From positions 1-64,000 of the forward strand of contig CAYHPR010000002.1 in NCBI GenBank assembly GCA_964358895.1: DNA of 64,000 bases, read 5' to 3'. Source of the DNA: CAYHPR01 sp964358895 (lineage in GTDB: Archaea > Micrarchaeota > Micrarchaeia > CABMEP01). Of the stretch, positions 42,874 through 51,261 are shown one piece after another. A program made the position numbers and the translations under genes. Under the pieces are notes generated by a model. It saw nothing but the letters and a program-made list of their open reading frames with translations. It searched no databases and was not told the DNA's origin. The number at the start of each line of letters is the position of its first letter. Within the stretch, counting starts at the first letter, position 1.

Positions 42874-44772
42874 CTATTTCAATCTGATTGTATCGAGATT
42901 CATTGGAGCTCTTGATTCAACATGCATTAACCTTGAAAGACTGAATGCTAAATCATCACACTTTCTTTCTTCGCCGTGATCACAAAGAATTCTGGTTGGT
43001 TTTGGTCGCATGTTTTTAACGAACGCCATAAGCTGGCGCCTATCGCTGTGACCACTGAAACCTTCGGCTGTTTCGATGCGCATGTTGATCTTAATAGTAT
43101 CAAGACGACCGTCTTCACCGACGATTGCAACTTCTTTATCCCCTCGCTGTATCTTTCTACCTAGCGAATAATTGGTATTGAAACCTACGAAGATAAGTGT
43201 GTTCTTTGGATCGTGTGCCAATGCCTTGAAATATTCTACAGATGGCCCTCCAGTCATCATACCGGATGGTGCAAGGATAACGCAAGGGGGACCGTCAATT
43301 ATCTCTTCCCGCTTATGCTTAGCAACTTCAAATATAGGAGATTCGAATGGACTCTTGTTGCTGAGGATTGAACGCTGAAGGCTGTCGCGTAAGTATTCTG
43401 GATAAACTGTGTGTATGGCTGTAGCTTCCAGAACCATTCCATCAATGTAAACTTTATATGGAAAGTCTGGGACTCTTCTTGCATATTCTTCGAGTGCAAG
43501 CATCATATCTTGTGAACGGCCAATCGAAAAAACGGGAATCAATACTTTCCCACCATTTTTGAGTGTCTCGTCAACAACACGTAACAGTTTTGCTTCTGCG
43601 TCTTGGCGTGAAGCATGGAAGTCGTTCTTACCTCCGTAAGTACTTTCCATAACTAACGTCTCGACACGCGGAAATACGTTGTTCGCTGGATTGAACAGTC
43701 GCGTATGGCTGTATTTGAAGTCGCCTGTATAAACAAAATTATGTAATCCATCGCTGATATGAAGATGAACAATGGAACTACCGAGAATATGACCAGCGTT
43801 ATGAAAAGTAAGCTTTATCTCAGGAGTAATGTCGGTTACCTCGGACCATTCACGCGTTATGCAGTGGACGAGCGCATTCCTGATATCTTTTTCAGTATAC
43901 AACGGCTCAATGCCTTGTCTTTTCATAACTTTGATGTAATCGAAACACAGCAATGCGAATAGGTCACGTGATGGCGGTGTGCAATAAAGTGGACCATCGT
44001 AGCCCATGGCAAAGTAGTATGGTATAAACCCGCAGTGGTCGAGATGGCTGTGTGAGAGTACTAATGCATCAAGCTCATCAAGGGGCATATTCAATTCTCT
44101 AATGTACGGATATTCTTTCGATGTATCCGTAGCCTCGAACCTCAGCCCACTGTCTAATATAACTTTGTCGTTTGATGTCTGCATAAAGATGCAGGACCTA
44201 CCGACTTCTCTGAATGCACCGAGTGCAGTTATTTTGACCCAACTGGTCTTTTCCTGAGGAGTGAAAATACGTTTCCCAACTTTCGTTAAGAATTTCTTTC
44301 TTGTTTCTGCTTCTTTGAGCAGCGTACCTCTAATTCCTTTTATGACTTCTGAAGGTAACGTTGGAATTCTAAGAACACGTGGAGCCCAACCACTGCTTTT
44401 TATGATTTCTTTTAGTGTTGATCCACCCTTGCCGATAACAAGACCTGGTTTGTAAGCATCAATCCATACTTCATGAAACTCTGGACTGAAACGTATTTCT
44501 TCCGCTCTTGCATCAACAGGAATTACTGCCTTAATTTTTTCGATTGCTTCGTCTGGTGGCAGCAATGCGCTTGCGACAGACCTAACAATCACTTTCTTCT
44601 TTATGCCAGCCGCTATATCCTTGACTGGATTCTCAGCAGCGTAAAATTTTGCGATATCGTCTATGTATAAAACGATGTCTGGCCCTTCTGCCTCGATCTT
44701 TACTGCAGAACAACCTGTGCGTGGTAGAAGTGATTCAATTCTTTTGACTAATTCTGGTTGTATGTTTTGCAT
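42874..44772 (-). CDS. fttA: Transcription termination factor FttA / aCPSF1 (KH, MBL, beta-CASP)
   Basis: A 632-residue protein. N-terminal KH domains (~1-150, with PGLVIGKGGSTLKEI), a metallo-beta-lactamase domain with LSHSHLDHCGFIPYY (~237) and GHILGSSIVHL, a beta-CASP insert, and C-terminal SGHSDRRQLMAFV and DHGEERK. It is the archaeal CPSF73 homologue that cleaves nascent RNA after U-rich tracts and terminates transcription. Confidence 0.97.
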   Translation of the reverse strand: MQNIQPELVKRIESLLPRTGCSAVKIEAEGPDIVLYIDDIAKFYAAENPVKDIAAGIKKKVIVRSVASALLPPDEAIEKIKAVIPVDARAEEIRFSPEFHEVWIDAYKPGLVIGKGGSTLKEIIKSSGWAPRVLRIPTLPSEVIKGIRGTLLKEAETRKKFLTKVGKRIFTPQEKTSWVKITALGAFREVGRSCIFMQTSNDKVILDSGLRFEATDTSKEYPYIRELNMPLDELDALVLSHSHLDHCGFIPYYFAMGYDGPLYCTPPSRDLFALLCFDYIKVMKRQGIEPLYTEKDIRNALVHCITREWSEVTDITPEIKLTFHNAGHILGSSIVHLHISDGLHNFVYTGDFKYSHTRLFNPANNVFPRVETLVMESTYGGKNDFHASRQDAEAKLLRVVDETLKNGGKVLIPVFSIGRSQDMMLALEEYARRVPDFPYKVYIDGMVLEATAIHTVYPEYLRDSLQRSILSNKSPFESPIFEVAKHKREEIIDGPPCVILAPSGMMTGGPSVEYFKALAHDPKNTLIFVGFNTNYSLGRKIQRGDKEVAIVGEDGRLDTIKINMRIETAEGFSGHSDRRQLMAFVKNMRPKPTRILCDHGEERKCDDLAFSLSRLMHVESRAPMNLDTIRLK

Positions 44773-44909
44773 AGTTTCAAGATCCTATATTCAAATTTCA
44801 TTAGAATTTTTATTAGAAATATGAACCAGCTAATGATGAACAGATTATGAAATTGGATTCTTATTGCACAAATATGAACGACAGAAAGTGTGCCCTCACT
44901 TTCTTCTCT

Positions 44910-45554
44910 TTACTTTCTTTTCTTATCTGATTCTGTCAGTTTCGCAAGTTCGTCTTTCTTTAAGCGTCTTATCCCGTCTTTAGTTATTAACGCAATATTT
45001 GGATCTCCACCTGATGCCGAATCTCTTTTCTTAGCAGCATTGATTGCTCTTACTGCCAATGGAACCAATTCCTTAACTTCCATTTTTTTATAGGAATCAT
45101 CCATTATTGCTTCTGCTGACAACCAACCGCTACCTGCGAATGCGGTGTGATCACTCACTGGCGCTATATCCCCTGCCGGATCAACTGCATAAAGTTTTGG
45201 TGTTCCGTTAGCATCTACACCGCCTATAATTAAACCTACATAAAATGGAGAGAATTTGTATTCATGAAGCACTACGCCCAACATGCTTACTGTAGCTTCA
45301 ACACTAATTGGCCTTCCATTTCTTGTCTTGAAAAGCTTCGCCTCGACCTGTAGCATCTTGGAGAGCGCTTGAATATCTCCACCCATACCTGCACCTGCCA
45401 TTACAATATGGTTATTAATCTCATAAAGCTTGTCAGATTCTTCGGTTGCAATTATAGTTGATACAGTACTTCGGCTTTCAGAAGCTATGAGTACTCCGTC
45501 AGTACCGATCATTCCCAATATAGTTGTACCTGTTTTTATTTTTGGTTCGGTCAT
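44910..45554 (-). CDS. psmB: Proteasome beta subunit
   Basis: About 214 residues. A short propeptide ends at G|TTILGMIG, leaving Thr1 as the nucleophile; Glu17 falls in ASESRST (Glu also occurs here in Thermoplasma), Lys33 in SDKLYEI, and RDSASGGDPNIAL is the conserved C-terminal loop. It is the proteolytic subunit of the 20S core. ATG 45554 is used; GTG 45563 is three codons upstream. The 137-bp gap to fttA (44773-44909) holds nothing recognisable. Confidence 0.95.
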   Translation of the reverse strand: MTEPKIKTGTTILGMIGTDGVLIASESRSTVSTIIATEESDKLYEINNHIVMAGAGMGGDIQALSKMLQVEAKLFKTRNGRPISVEATVSMLGVVLHEYKFSPFYVGLIIGGVDANGTPKLYAVDPAGDIAPVSDHTAFAGSGWLSAEAIMDDSYKKMEVKELVPLAVRAINAAKKRDSASGGDPNIALITKDGIRRLKKDELAKLTESDKKRK

Positions 45555-45777
45555 ATTAACCACAAAAAATCGTATGTCTTAATGCCTCACAATATACCAA
45601 CCGTGAGCTATTTAAATCCATCTCTCAGGACGAATATGCTAAGGATTAAGAAGTGTCAAGACGTATTTCTAGAATTAATTGAACCTAACCAAAAGCTTTT
45701 AATCAATTATCTACGTACTGAATTTACTAATTAAATTGTATTATATTAACTAATATTTTGAATTTTAAGTGAGTTTA

Positions 45778-46995
45778 ATGGAAGAATTTGATGTAATCGT
45801 TGTTGGAGGGGGACCTGCAGGATCAACCTGCGCGACTTTTTTAGGCAGAGAAGGATACAAAGTACTACTTCTAGACAAGGCTAAGTTTCCAAGAGATAAA
45901 ACATGTGGTGATGCAATAAGCGGTAAATCCCTATCCGTGCTAAAAGAACTTGGGTTGCCTGCTGAAGTGGAAAAAGTAATGCATGCAAAAGTCTATGGAG
46001 TCACATTTTCGTCACCGAACAGCCGTGTTCTTAAAATACCGATGAAAAATCCGGAAACAAGTTATGGATACGTAAGTCCACGTGAAGTATTTGACAATGT
46101 TCTTTTTCAGAATGCGAAGAAATATGCTAAAACTATGGAACAATTTCAAGTAACTGATCTGATAAAAGAGGGCGAAAAGATTGTCGGAATCAAGGGTATG
46201 GATTTAGTTAAAAAAACACCGTATGAATTCCGATCAAAAGTTGTAGTTGGTGCAGATGGAGCGACATCAGTTGTTGCACAGAAGTTAGGTTTGTTTGAAA
46301 TGGATGATGCACACCATTGCGTTGCACTTAGAGCTTATTATGAAGGGGTAGACGGGATGGATAACACCATTGAACTTCATTTCACTGAGAATTTAATACC
46401 AGGTTATTTCTGGATTTTTCCAGCAGGGCACGACGGATACGCAAATGTTGGTCTTGGAATGCTCACAAAAGATGTTAAAAAAAGAAAAATCAATCTTAAA
46501 GAAGTAATGTTCAAAGAAATTGAACAAAATCCACTTTTCAAAGACAGATTCAAAAATGCTAAACTCGTATCTGAAGTTAAGGGATGGAATCTTCCACTTG
46601 CATCAAAGATGAGAAAAATGGCAGGCGATGGATGGATCCTGATCGGAGATGCAGCCTCGTTAATCGATCCATTTTCTGGTGAAGGTATTGGCAATGCAAT
46701 GACAAGTGGAAAAATTGGTTTCAGAACAATCAGTAAAGCACTAAGACTCAGTAACACATCTAGTCAGGTATTAAGTGAATACGAAGCGGAACTAAAGAAA
46801 GAAATAAAGGACGAAGTAGCTATGAGCTACAAGTTGCAACAACTCGGACAACACAAATTCCTACTTAATCTAGTTATTGATAAAGCTTCACGAAACAAAG
46901 AGCTGCAAGATCAAATTTCCGGAATGCTTGTAAACGAAGAAGCAAAAAAGGGTTTCATGTCACCGTTATTCTATCTGAGGTTATTATTCAGCTAA
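45778..46995 (+). CDS. Geranylgeranyl reductase family FAD-dependent oxidoreductase
   Basis: About 405 residues. FAD-binding GGGPAGSTCATFLGREGY at the N-terminus, FPRDKTCGDAISG with the Cys typical of the family, VGADGATSVVA, and GDAASLIDPFSGEGIGNAM for the second FAD contact. It saturates the geranylgeranyl chains of archaeal ether lipids, downstream of the prenyl synthase at 9569. ATG 45778 follows GTGAG; GTG 45769 is an alternative. The 223-bp region upstream (45555-45777) is AT-rich promoter DNA only. Confidence 0.93.
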   Translation: MEEFDVIVVGGGPAGSTCATFLGREGYKVLLLDKAKFPRDKTCGDAISGKSLSVLKELGLPAEVEKVMHAKVYGVTFSSPNSRVLKIPMKNPETSYGYVSPREVFDNVLFQNAKKYAKTMEQFQVTDLIKEGEKIVGIKGMDLVKKTPYEFRSKVVVGADGATSVVAQKLGLFEMDDAHHCVALRAYYEGVDGMDNTIELHFTENLIPGYFWIFPAGHDGYANVGLGMLTKDVKKRKINLKEVMFKEIEQNPLFKDRFKNAKLVSEVKGWNLPLASKMRKMAGDGWILIGDAASLIDPFSGEGIGNAMTSGKIGFRTISKALRLSNTSSQVLSEYEAELKKEIKDEVAMSYKLQQLGQHKFLLNLVIDKASRNKELQDQISGMLVNEEAKKGFMSPLFYLRLLFS

Positions 46996-47024
46996 GCTAT
47001 GCAAGACCTAAGATTTTTTATTTT

Positions 47025-47579
47025 TTACCTGTTCGTTTCTTTTCTCAGTTTTTCAAAATCTTTTTCTAATAGTCTTCTTGTTTTAATCGGAGATCTCAGT
47101 GCTGCAGCCGGATGATAAGTTGGAAAAAATAAATTGTGATTTATAGAGATAATCGTTCCATGGACGTCCCCTATCTTTAATTTTGAATCTACAAGTGTAT
47201 TCAGAGCTGTGTTTCCAAGTACAACAATAAATTTTGGCTTAATAATATTTATAATTTCGCTTACAAACCGTAAGCTTTGTTCTATCTCTTTCTTTTTTGG
47301 CTTTCTGTTGTTTGGGGGCCTCCAATGCAGGATAGAAGTAATGTAAACTTCTTTTGGATCCAAACCTAATTTTGTCTTGATTAATTCTCTTAACAAGTTT
47401 CCGGATCGTCCTACGAACGGCCTGCCTGTTTTTTCTTCATTCGCGCCGGGTGCCTCACCTATGAAAAGAAGTTTAGAATTAGGATTACCTTCTCCAGGAA
47501 CTGGATTTTTCCCGTATTTAGACCTCACAAATTCTCGTATTTTATCTTCTAAGACTTTCAGTTGATTATCTTTACTCAT
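47025..47579 (-). CDS. Uracil-DNA glycosylase, family 4-like, lacking all cysteines
   Basis: A 184-residue UDG fold. Motif 1 GEAPGANEEKTGRPFVG, then LLRELI, the RPPNNRKP segment, the VVLGNTAL strand and motif 2 TYHPAAALRS, as in family 4. But the four Fe-S Cys are absent: the N-terminal C-x2-C region reads FVRSKYGKNPVPGEGNP, the third place reads ILHWRPP, the fourth EQSLRFV; the protein has no Cys at all. It should therefore lack the 4Fe-4S cluster. It overlaps the HAD gene end by 4 bp. Confidence 0.88.
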   Translation of the reverse strand: MSKDNQLKVLEDKIREFVRSKYGKNPVPGEGNPNSKLLFIGEAPGANEEKTGRPFVGRSGNLLRELIKTKLGLDPKEVYITSILHWRPPNNRKPKKKEIEQSLRFVSEIINIIKPKFIVVLGNTALNTLVDSKLKIGDVHGTIISINHNLFFPTYHPAAALRSPIKTRRLLEKDFEKLRKETNR

Positions 47580-48178
47580 AAAATCCTGACCAAACCTGAC
47601 AAATTTTTAATTTTATAATCAGGTTTAAACTTGCTCCGTACCTTATCTTTTATTCGTTCTACATAAATAGTTTTCATACCAAGTTTTTTGGCTGCCGACA
47701 GATTCTTGAGATGGTCATCGATAAAAATAGTTTCTGCTGGATCTGAATTCATAACTTTTAATGCAACTAAGTATATTCTTGCGTCGGGCTTTTCAATCCC
47801 CAACTGATAACTATAAACAACTTTATCGAAATGTCGTTCTATATTATATTTATGCTCAAATTTCTCCTGCCATCTTTGACTAATGTTTGAAACTAAAGCT
47901 ACGTTATACTTTTTACGAAAACGGTCTACAATTTTAGGAAAAAAGGGATCTAATCTATAGGAACCTAGAAACTTTTCTTCATCGTCGATTGGATTGTCAC
48001 TTATTCCTTTCCAAAATTGAATCGTGTTTATTTTACCTATTTTATACAAATGTGCTTTTCTCTTAATAAGTTTGGACGAAACTTTTGGAAACATCTCATG
48101 AAGTGCATGGGCAAATGAACCTTTTGCAAAAACCACACCCATCAGATCAAATAAGATAGTCTTGTTAGTAGATGACAT
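47576..48178 (-). CDS. HAD-superfamily hydrolase
   Basis: A 200-residue HAD protein: motif I ILFDLMGVVF has Asp but the second Asp of DxD is Met (D-L-M), motif II VSNIS, motif III Lys in IEKPDARIY, motif IV FIDDHLKN. The missing second Asp suggests a dehalogenase-like or non-phosphatase member. The start ATG comes two bases after the tRNA-Pro 3' end, and the gene is followed with overlap by the UDG gene. Confidence 0.85.
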   Translation of the reverse strand: MSSTNKTILFDLMGVVFAKGSFAHALHEMFPKVSSKLIKRKAHLYKIGKINTIQFWKGISDNPIDDEEKFLGSYRLDPFFPKIVDRFRKKYNVALVSNISQRWQEKFEHKYNIERHFDKVVYSYQLGIEKPDARIYLVALKVMNSDPAETIFIDDHLKNLSAAKKLGMKTIYVERIKDKVRSKFKPDYKIKNLSGLVRIL

Positions 48179-48180
48179 AG

Positions 48181-48253
48181 TGGGGTCGCTGAGATTTGAA
48201 CTCAGATCACCAGCTCCCAAAGCTGGTAGCATGCCAAGTTAGCCCACGACCCC
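48181..48253 (-). tRNA. tRNA-Pro (anticodon UGG)
   Basis: A 73-base tRNA. Acceptor GGGGTCG / CGACCCC, discriminator A, no encoded CCA; anticodon arm CCAGC-TTTGGGA-GCTGG gives TGG; T-arm CTGAG-TTCAAAT-CTCAG. No intron. The HAD gene starts two bases downstream on the same strand, so one transcript probably carries both. Confidence 0.96.
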
Positions 48254-48303
48254 TTAAGAATAAATACTCTGGTTATGTTTTTAACCTTATAGAAGAGGAG
48301 AAA

Positions 48304-49233
48304 ATGTTAAATAAAGAAGTGAAAAAAGCTGCTGAAATAATTAAAAACGGAGGGCTTGTTGCTTTCCCTACTGAAACAGTTTATGGTCTTGGTGCATCTG
48401 CACTAAATAGCATAGCAGTTGAAAAAATTTTTAAGATAAAGGGGAGGCCGTCTGATAATCCATTGATTGTACATATAGGAACTGAACAGCAACTTGAGTT
48501 GCTTACTTATCCTCTTGATTTAATATCTAGAAAACTGGTCCGAAAATTTTGGCCTGGACCGCTTACATTAGTACTTCGTAAGAAAGAAGCTGTACCTGAC
48601 AACGTTACTGCAAGACTTGGCACAGTTGCAGTTAGAATGCCTGCACATGAAACTGCACGTCTGCTTGCTAAATTAGCTGGTCCGATCGCAGCACCAAGTG
48701 CGAATAAATCTGGGAAACCAAGTCCGACATCTATAAAACATATTTTAGAGGATTACACCAAAAAAGAATTAACAAAAATAGGGGCGATCTTAGATGGAGG
48801 AGATACGCAACATGGAATTGAATCGACAGTTTATGACCCTATTAAAAAAAGAATATTGCGGCCCGGCACTATCACTCTGAAGCAGATACAAGAAATAATC
48901 CCTGAAGCAGCTTATTCCTCGGCCGTATCCCTGGTCCCGGCTTCGCCAGGTATGAAATACAAACATTATTCGCCTAAAGCTGAACTTATCCTTTTCACAG
49001 GAAATTTGAAAGCTATAGATGAAATATTCAAGCTGATTAAAAATGAACAAATTGCAATATTGAAAATTGATAGAACAAAGAATTCGGCAAAGACATTATT
49101 TGCGAAACTAAGACTATTTGATGAACGAAGAATCAAAACAATTTTGTGTAAGGGGATTGAAGAAGAAGGGATTGGATATAGCATCATGGACAGATTAAAA
49201 AAGGCTTCAACACAGATTATTGAAGTCGGATAA
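48304..49233 (+). CDS. sua5: Threonylcarbamoyl-AMP synthase Sua5
   Basis: A 309-residue protein: YrdC domain (~1-200) with GGLVAFPTETVYGLGASAL, KGRPSDNPLIVHI and PIAAPSANKSGKPSPT, plus the C-terminal Sua5 domain with PGMKYKHYSPKAEL. It makes threonylcarbamoyl-AMP from threonine, bicarbonate and ATP for t6A37 of tRNAs. The ATG follows gaggag by three bases. It is divergent from tRNA-Pro across 50 bp. Confidence 0.96.
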   Translation: MLNKEVKKAAEIIKNGGLVAFPTETVYGLGASALNSIAVEKIFKIKGRPSDNPLIVHIGTEQQLELLTYPLDLISRKLVRKFWPGPLTLVLRKKEAVPDNVTARLGTVAVRMPAHETARLLAKLAGPIAAPSANKSGKPSPTSIKHILEDYTKKELTKIGAILDGGDTQHGIESTVYDPIKKRILRPGTITLKQIQEIIPEAAYSSAVSLVPASPGMKYKHYSPKAELILFTGNLKAIDEIFKLIKNEQIAILKIDRTKNSAKTLFAKLRLFDERRIKTILCKGIEEEGIGYSIMDRLKKASTQIIEVG

Positions 49234-49245
49234 AGAAGTGATTGA

Positions 49246-49590
49246 ATGAAACAAGCAATAATTTTTAGAACTGATCTAAAACTTGGGAAAGGAAAACTTG
49301 CTGCACATGCAGCACATGCTGCGTTAGTTGGATATCAAATTGTTATGTCAAAAAATCCAATGCTGGTTGGCCGTTGGATGATTGAAGGACAGAAAAAGAT
49401 TGTACTTAAGGTTAAAGATGAAAAAGAACTGAAAACATTGTACAAAGAAATTAAGTCTCATGTTCCTGCCGAACTGATAAGTGATGCAGGCCTTACACAA
49501 ATTAAGCCAGGCACAATTACCTGTCTAGTTATTGGACCATGGGAAGAAAAAGAAATTGACAGATATACGAAGAAATTAAAGTTACTTTAA
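49246..49590 (+). CDS. pth2: Peptidyl-tRNA hydrolase Pth2
   Basis: A 114-residue Pth2: MKQAIIFRTDLKLGKGKLAA, AHAAHAALVGYQ (catalytic His/Lys region), GQKKIVLKV and the C-terminal DAGLTQIKPGTITCLVIGP. It releases tRNA from prematurely ended peptidyl-tRNAs. Twelve bases after sua5, so likely in one operon. Confidence 0.96.
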   Translation: MKQAIIFRTDLKLGKGKLAAHAAHAALVGYQIVMSKNPMLVGRWMIEGQKKIVLKVKDEKELKTLYKEIKSHVPAELISDAGLTQIKPGTITCLVIGPWEEKEIDRYTKKLKLL

Positions 49591-49678
49591 GTAGTGGAAG
49601 TATACGTATCCTTTTTCTTCTTTTTTCACTGAACAAAAACAATATAAATTGACAAGAACACCTTTCTTTGGGAGAAAA

Positions 49679-50269
49679 ATGTTCATCGTATTCGAAGGCT
49701 TAGAAGGGGCTGGAAAAGAAGCAGTCTCGAAATGGTGCAAAAGATACCTCAAAAAAGAAGGAAAACGGGTTGAGGAACTTTCGTATCCAGACCGAGAAGG
49801 TAGATTTGCTAGAATTATGGATGAAATCTTGACTGGAAAAGCTACAATATCACCAACGTCGCAGTTTCTTGTTTTTCTAGCCGATATAACAAAAGATCAA
49901 GAAAAAATAGAGAGATGGATGGATGAAGGTAAGACAGTTGTTGCTGACAGATATTTCTTTTCGACAATTGCTTACCAGCAGATGTCACCAGAAACTGCTG
50001 AAAAGATTTTTAATGAATTGAAATTAGTTAAACCGACCGTTGTATTTTATCTAAATATTACTCCCGATATTTCTGTTGGAAGAACTAAAAATGAAAGAAA
50101 ACATTTTAGCAGATATGCAGCTAATAAAGAAAGATTATTGCATGCAAAATTAAAATATCAAATAATGTTGGAGAAAAACTTGATTTCTAAATGGATAGAG
50201 ATAGACGCAACTAAACCTTTGGAAGAAACTATCCAAGAAGTAAAGAAACGTCTGGATAAAATGATCTGA
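49679..50269 (+). CDS. Thymidylate kinase-like protein with altered P-loop
   Basis: A 196-residue NMP-kinase fold. FIVFEGLEGAGKEAVSKWCK is the P-loop region, SYPDREGRFAR the substrate site, VVADRYFFSTIAYQ the DR-Y motif and GRTKNERKHFSRY the lid. The residue after the P-loop Lys is normally Ser/Thr (GKT/GKS) to bind Mg; here it is Glu (GKEA). Either the enzyme has adapted or is impaired. dTMP itself would come from the ThyX-like protein at 55964. The start ATG follows ggagaaaa. Confidence 0.85.
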   Translation: MFIVFEGLEGAGKEAVSKWCKRYLKKEGKRVEELSYPDREGRFARIMDEILTGKATISPTSQFLVFLADITKDQEKIERWMDEGKTVVADRYFFSTIAYQQMSPETAEKIFNELKLVKPTVVFYLNITPDISVGRTKNERKHFSRYAANKERLLHAKLKYQIMLEKNLISKWIEIDATKPLEETIQEVKKRLDKMI

Positions 50270-50413
50270 TTTAACCTGAACTCTGGAGATCGGATGACGC
50301 TTATTATTATTGAGGGAGTAGAATTAAGGATAAACAAGTGATACAACGTGAGATTTATGAGAAACTTAAAGAAACACATATTATTTAAAATTTGGAAGTT
50401 CTATTCTAATTAC
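50270..50413 (+). promoter_or_regulatory. tRNA-Glu promoter region
   Basis: A tattatttaaaatttgg stretch at about 50381-50397 gives a TATA box ~25 bases before the tRNA start at 50414. The rest of the gap holds two very short frames but no convincing gene. Confidence 0.4.
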
Positions 50414-50453
50414 GCTTCGGTCGTCTAGTCCGGTTAAGGATCTTGGCCTTTCG

Positions 50454-50502
50454 TACAACTTTTAGTAAAAGTTTGATCAAACTTGACTAAATTTGTAAAG
50501 TT
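50454..50502 (+). other. tRNA-Glu intron (position 37/38)
   Basis: A 49-base intron with a clear bulge-helix-bulge: central helix CTTT (loop 32-35) with AAAG near the intron end, bulges CG|T and TT|A. Its interior carries the hairpin repeat at 50456-50481. Confidence 0.9.
50456..50481 (+). repeat. Hairpin-ATCAAA repeat, copy 4 (inside tRNA-Glu intron)
   Basis: Stem AACTTT / AAAGTT (extendable to eight pairs), then TG-ATCAAA. In this copy AAGTTTGATCAAACTT is also a perfect palindrome, so two alternative hairpins can form. Confidence 0.55.
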
Positions 50503-50518
50503 AGCCAATGACCCGGGT

Positions 50519-50872
50519 TCAAATCCCGGCCGGAGCATTTTGCAAAATCTCATTTATTGATCTTGCAATTTTTTCTCCTTTTTCAGTAAGTTTGATAATG
50601 CGTTTTTTACCTTTGATAGAAATAAGGATTATGCCTGCTTTTTCGAATTCTTGGACAGTTTTTGTGGCATAAACGTAGGATTGTACTGTTTCTCTCGCTA
50701 GTCCGGAAGTATGCCATTGCTTATCTTGTAGGAGTAAAACAAGGAGTTTTGCTGGTTTAAGATGAAGGATTATATCTACTACTTGTTTTTCTTTCTTCTT
50801 TTTCTCCTTTTCTTCCTTTTTGATCTCTGCTTTCTCTGGCTTTTGCTCTTCTTTTTTAATTTCTTCAACCAT
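50519..50872 (-). CDS. Winged-helix DNA-binding protein with charged N-terminus
   Basis: A 117-residue protein: residues 1-32 are a Lys/Glu tract; the rest (KPAKLLVLLLQDKQWHTSGL, YATKTVQEFEKAGIILISIK, IIKLTEKGEKIARSI) is a winged helix with wing KGKKRIIKLTEKG. Probably a transcription regulator. Its stop codon lies antisense to the T-loop of tRNA-Glu, overlapping that gene by 19 bases. Confidence 0.8.
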   Translation of the reverse strand: MVEEIKKEEQKPEKAEIKKEEKEKKKKEKQVVDIILHLKPAKLLVLLLQDKQWHTSGLARETVQSYVYATKTVQEFEKAGIILISIKGKKRIIKLTEKGEKIARSINEILQNAPAGI

Positions 50873-50949
50873 ATTGATCTATTTTAGTTGGGCTATCATA
50901 AACCTTTTAAATACATTCGATTCAATAGACAACATTGAGGCGATTAAGT

Positions 50950-51261
50950 ATGTCAATCAGAATGAGTAGACTTTATGGGATGGACATCTTTTCTGACGGC
51001 GGAAAGTATCTTGGAAAAGTATTCGATATAATCGTAGATGTTGAAAAAGGCGATGTTGTCAGAGTAACACTCGAAGCAATTCACGCAGCATCACGAGAAG
51101 AAGCTCAGCGTATAATAAAAGAAAAAACAATACTTTACAAGAATGTCAAATCTGTCGAAGACGTTATAGTTGTGTCTAAAACCCAAGGAGCAGGTGCAGC
51201 AGGTTATACATACGCACCGACAAAGGAAGAGAGCGAACAAACACTTTCTTTCCTGAAGTAG
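50950..51261 (+). CDS. PRC-barrel domain protein
   Basis: About 103 residues: SIRMSRLYGMDIFSDGGKYL, GKVFDIIVDVEKGDVVRV and NVKSVEDVIVV form the PRC-barrel fold, common in small archaeal proteins linked to RNA metabolism or division (CdpB-like). A C-terminal tail follows. ATG 50950 is preceded by gagg at 9 bases; the TATA-like ccttttaaatac lies at ~50903-50914. Confidence 0.82.
   Translation: MSIRMSRLYGMDIFSDGGKYLGKVFDIIVDVEKGDVVRVTLEAIHAASREEAQRIIKEKTILYKNVKSVEDVIVVSKTQGAGAAGYTYAPTKEESEQTLSFLK

Larger units (their letters stand above)
50414..50537 (+). tRNA. tRNA-Glu (anticodon UUC) with intron
   Basis: Exons 50414-50453 and 50503-50537 join to a 75-base tRNA. Acceptor GCTTCGG / CCGGAGC (one T-G pair), discriminator A, anticodon arm TTGGC-CTTTCGA-GCCAA giving TTC, T-arm CCGGG-TTCAAAT-CCCGG. 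The last 19 bases are also the antisense of the 3' end of the winged-helix gene. Confidence 0.95.

Noticed and set aside
44820..44900. Possible C/D-box RNA (atgatga near 44833)
   Set aside because: A C-box-like motif is present but no CTGA D box follows at proper spacing on either strand.
50290..50400. Two short frames after the thymidylate kinase gene
   Set aside because: They are 15 and 16 codons in different frames, without conserved features; treated as promoter spacer.
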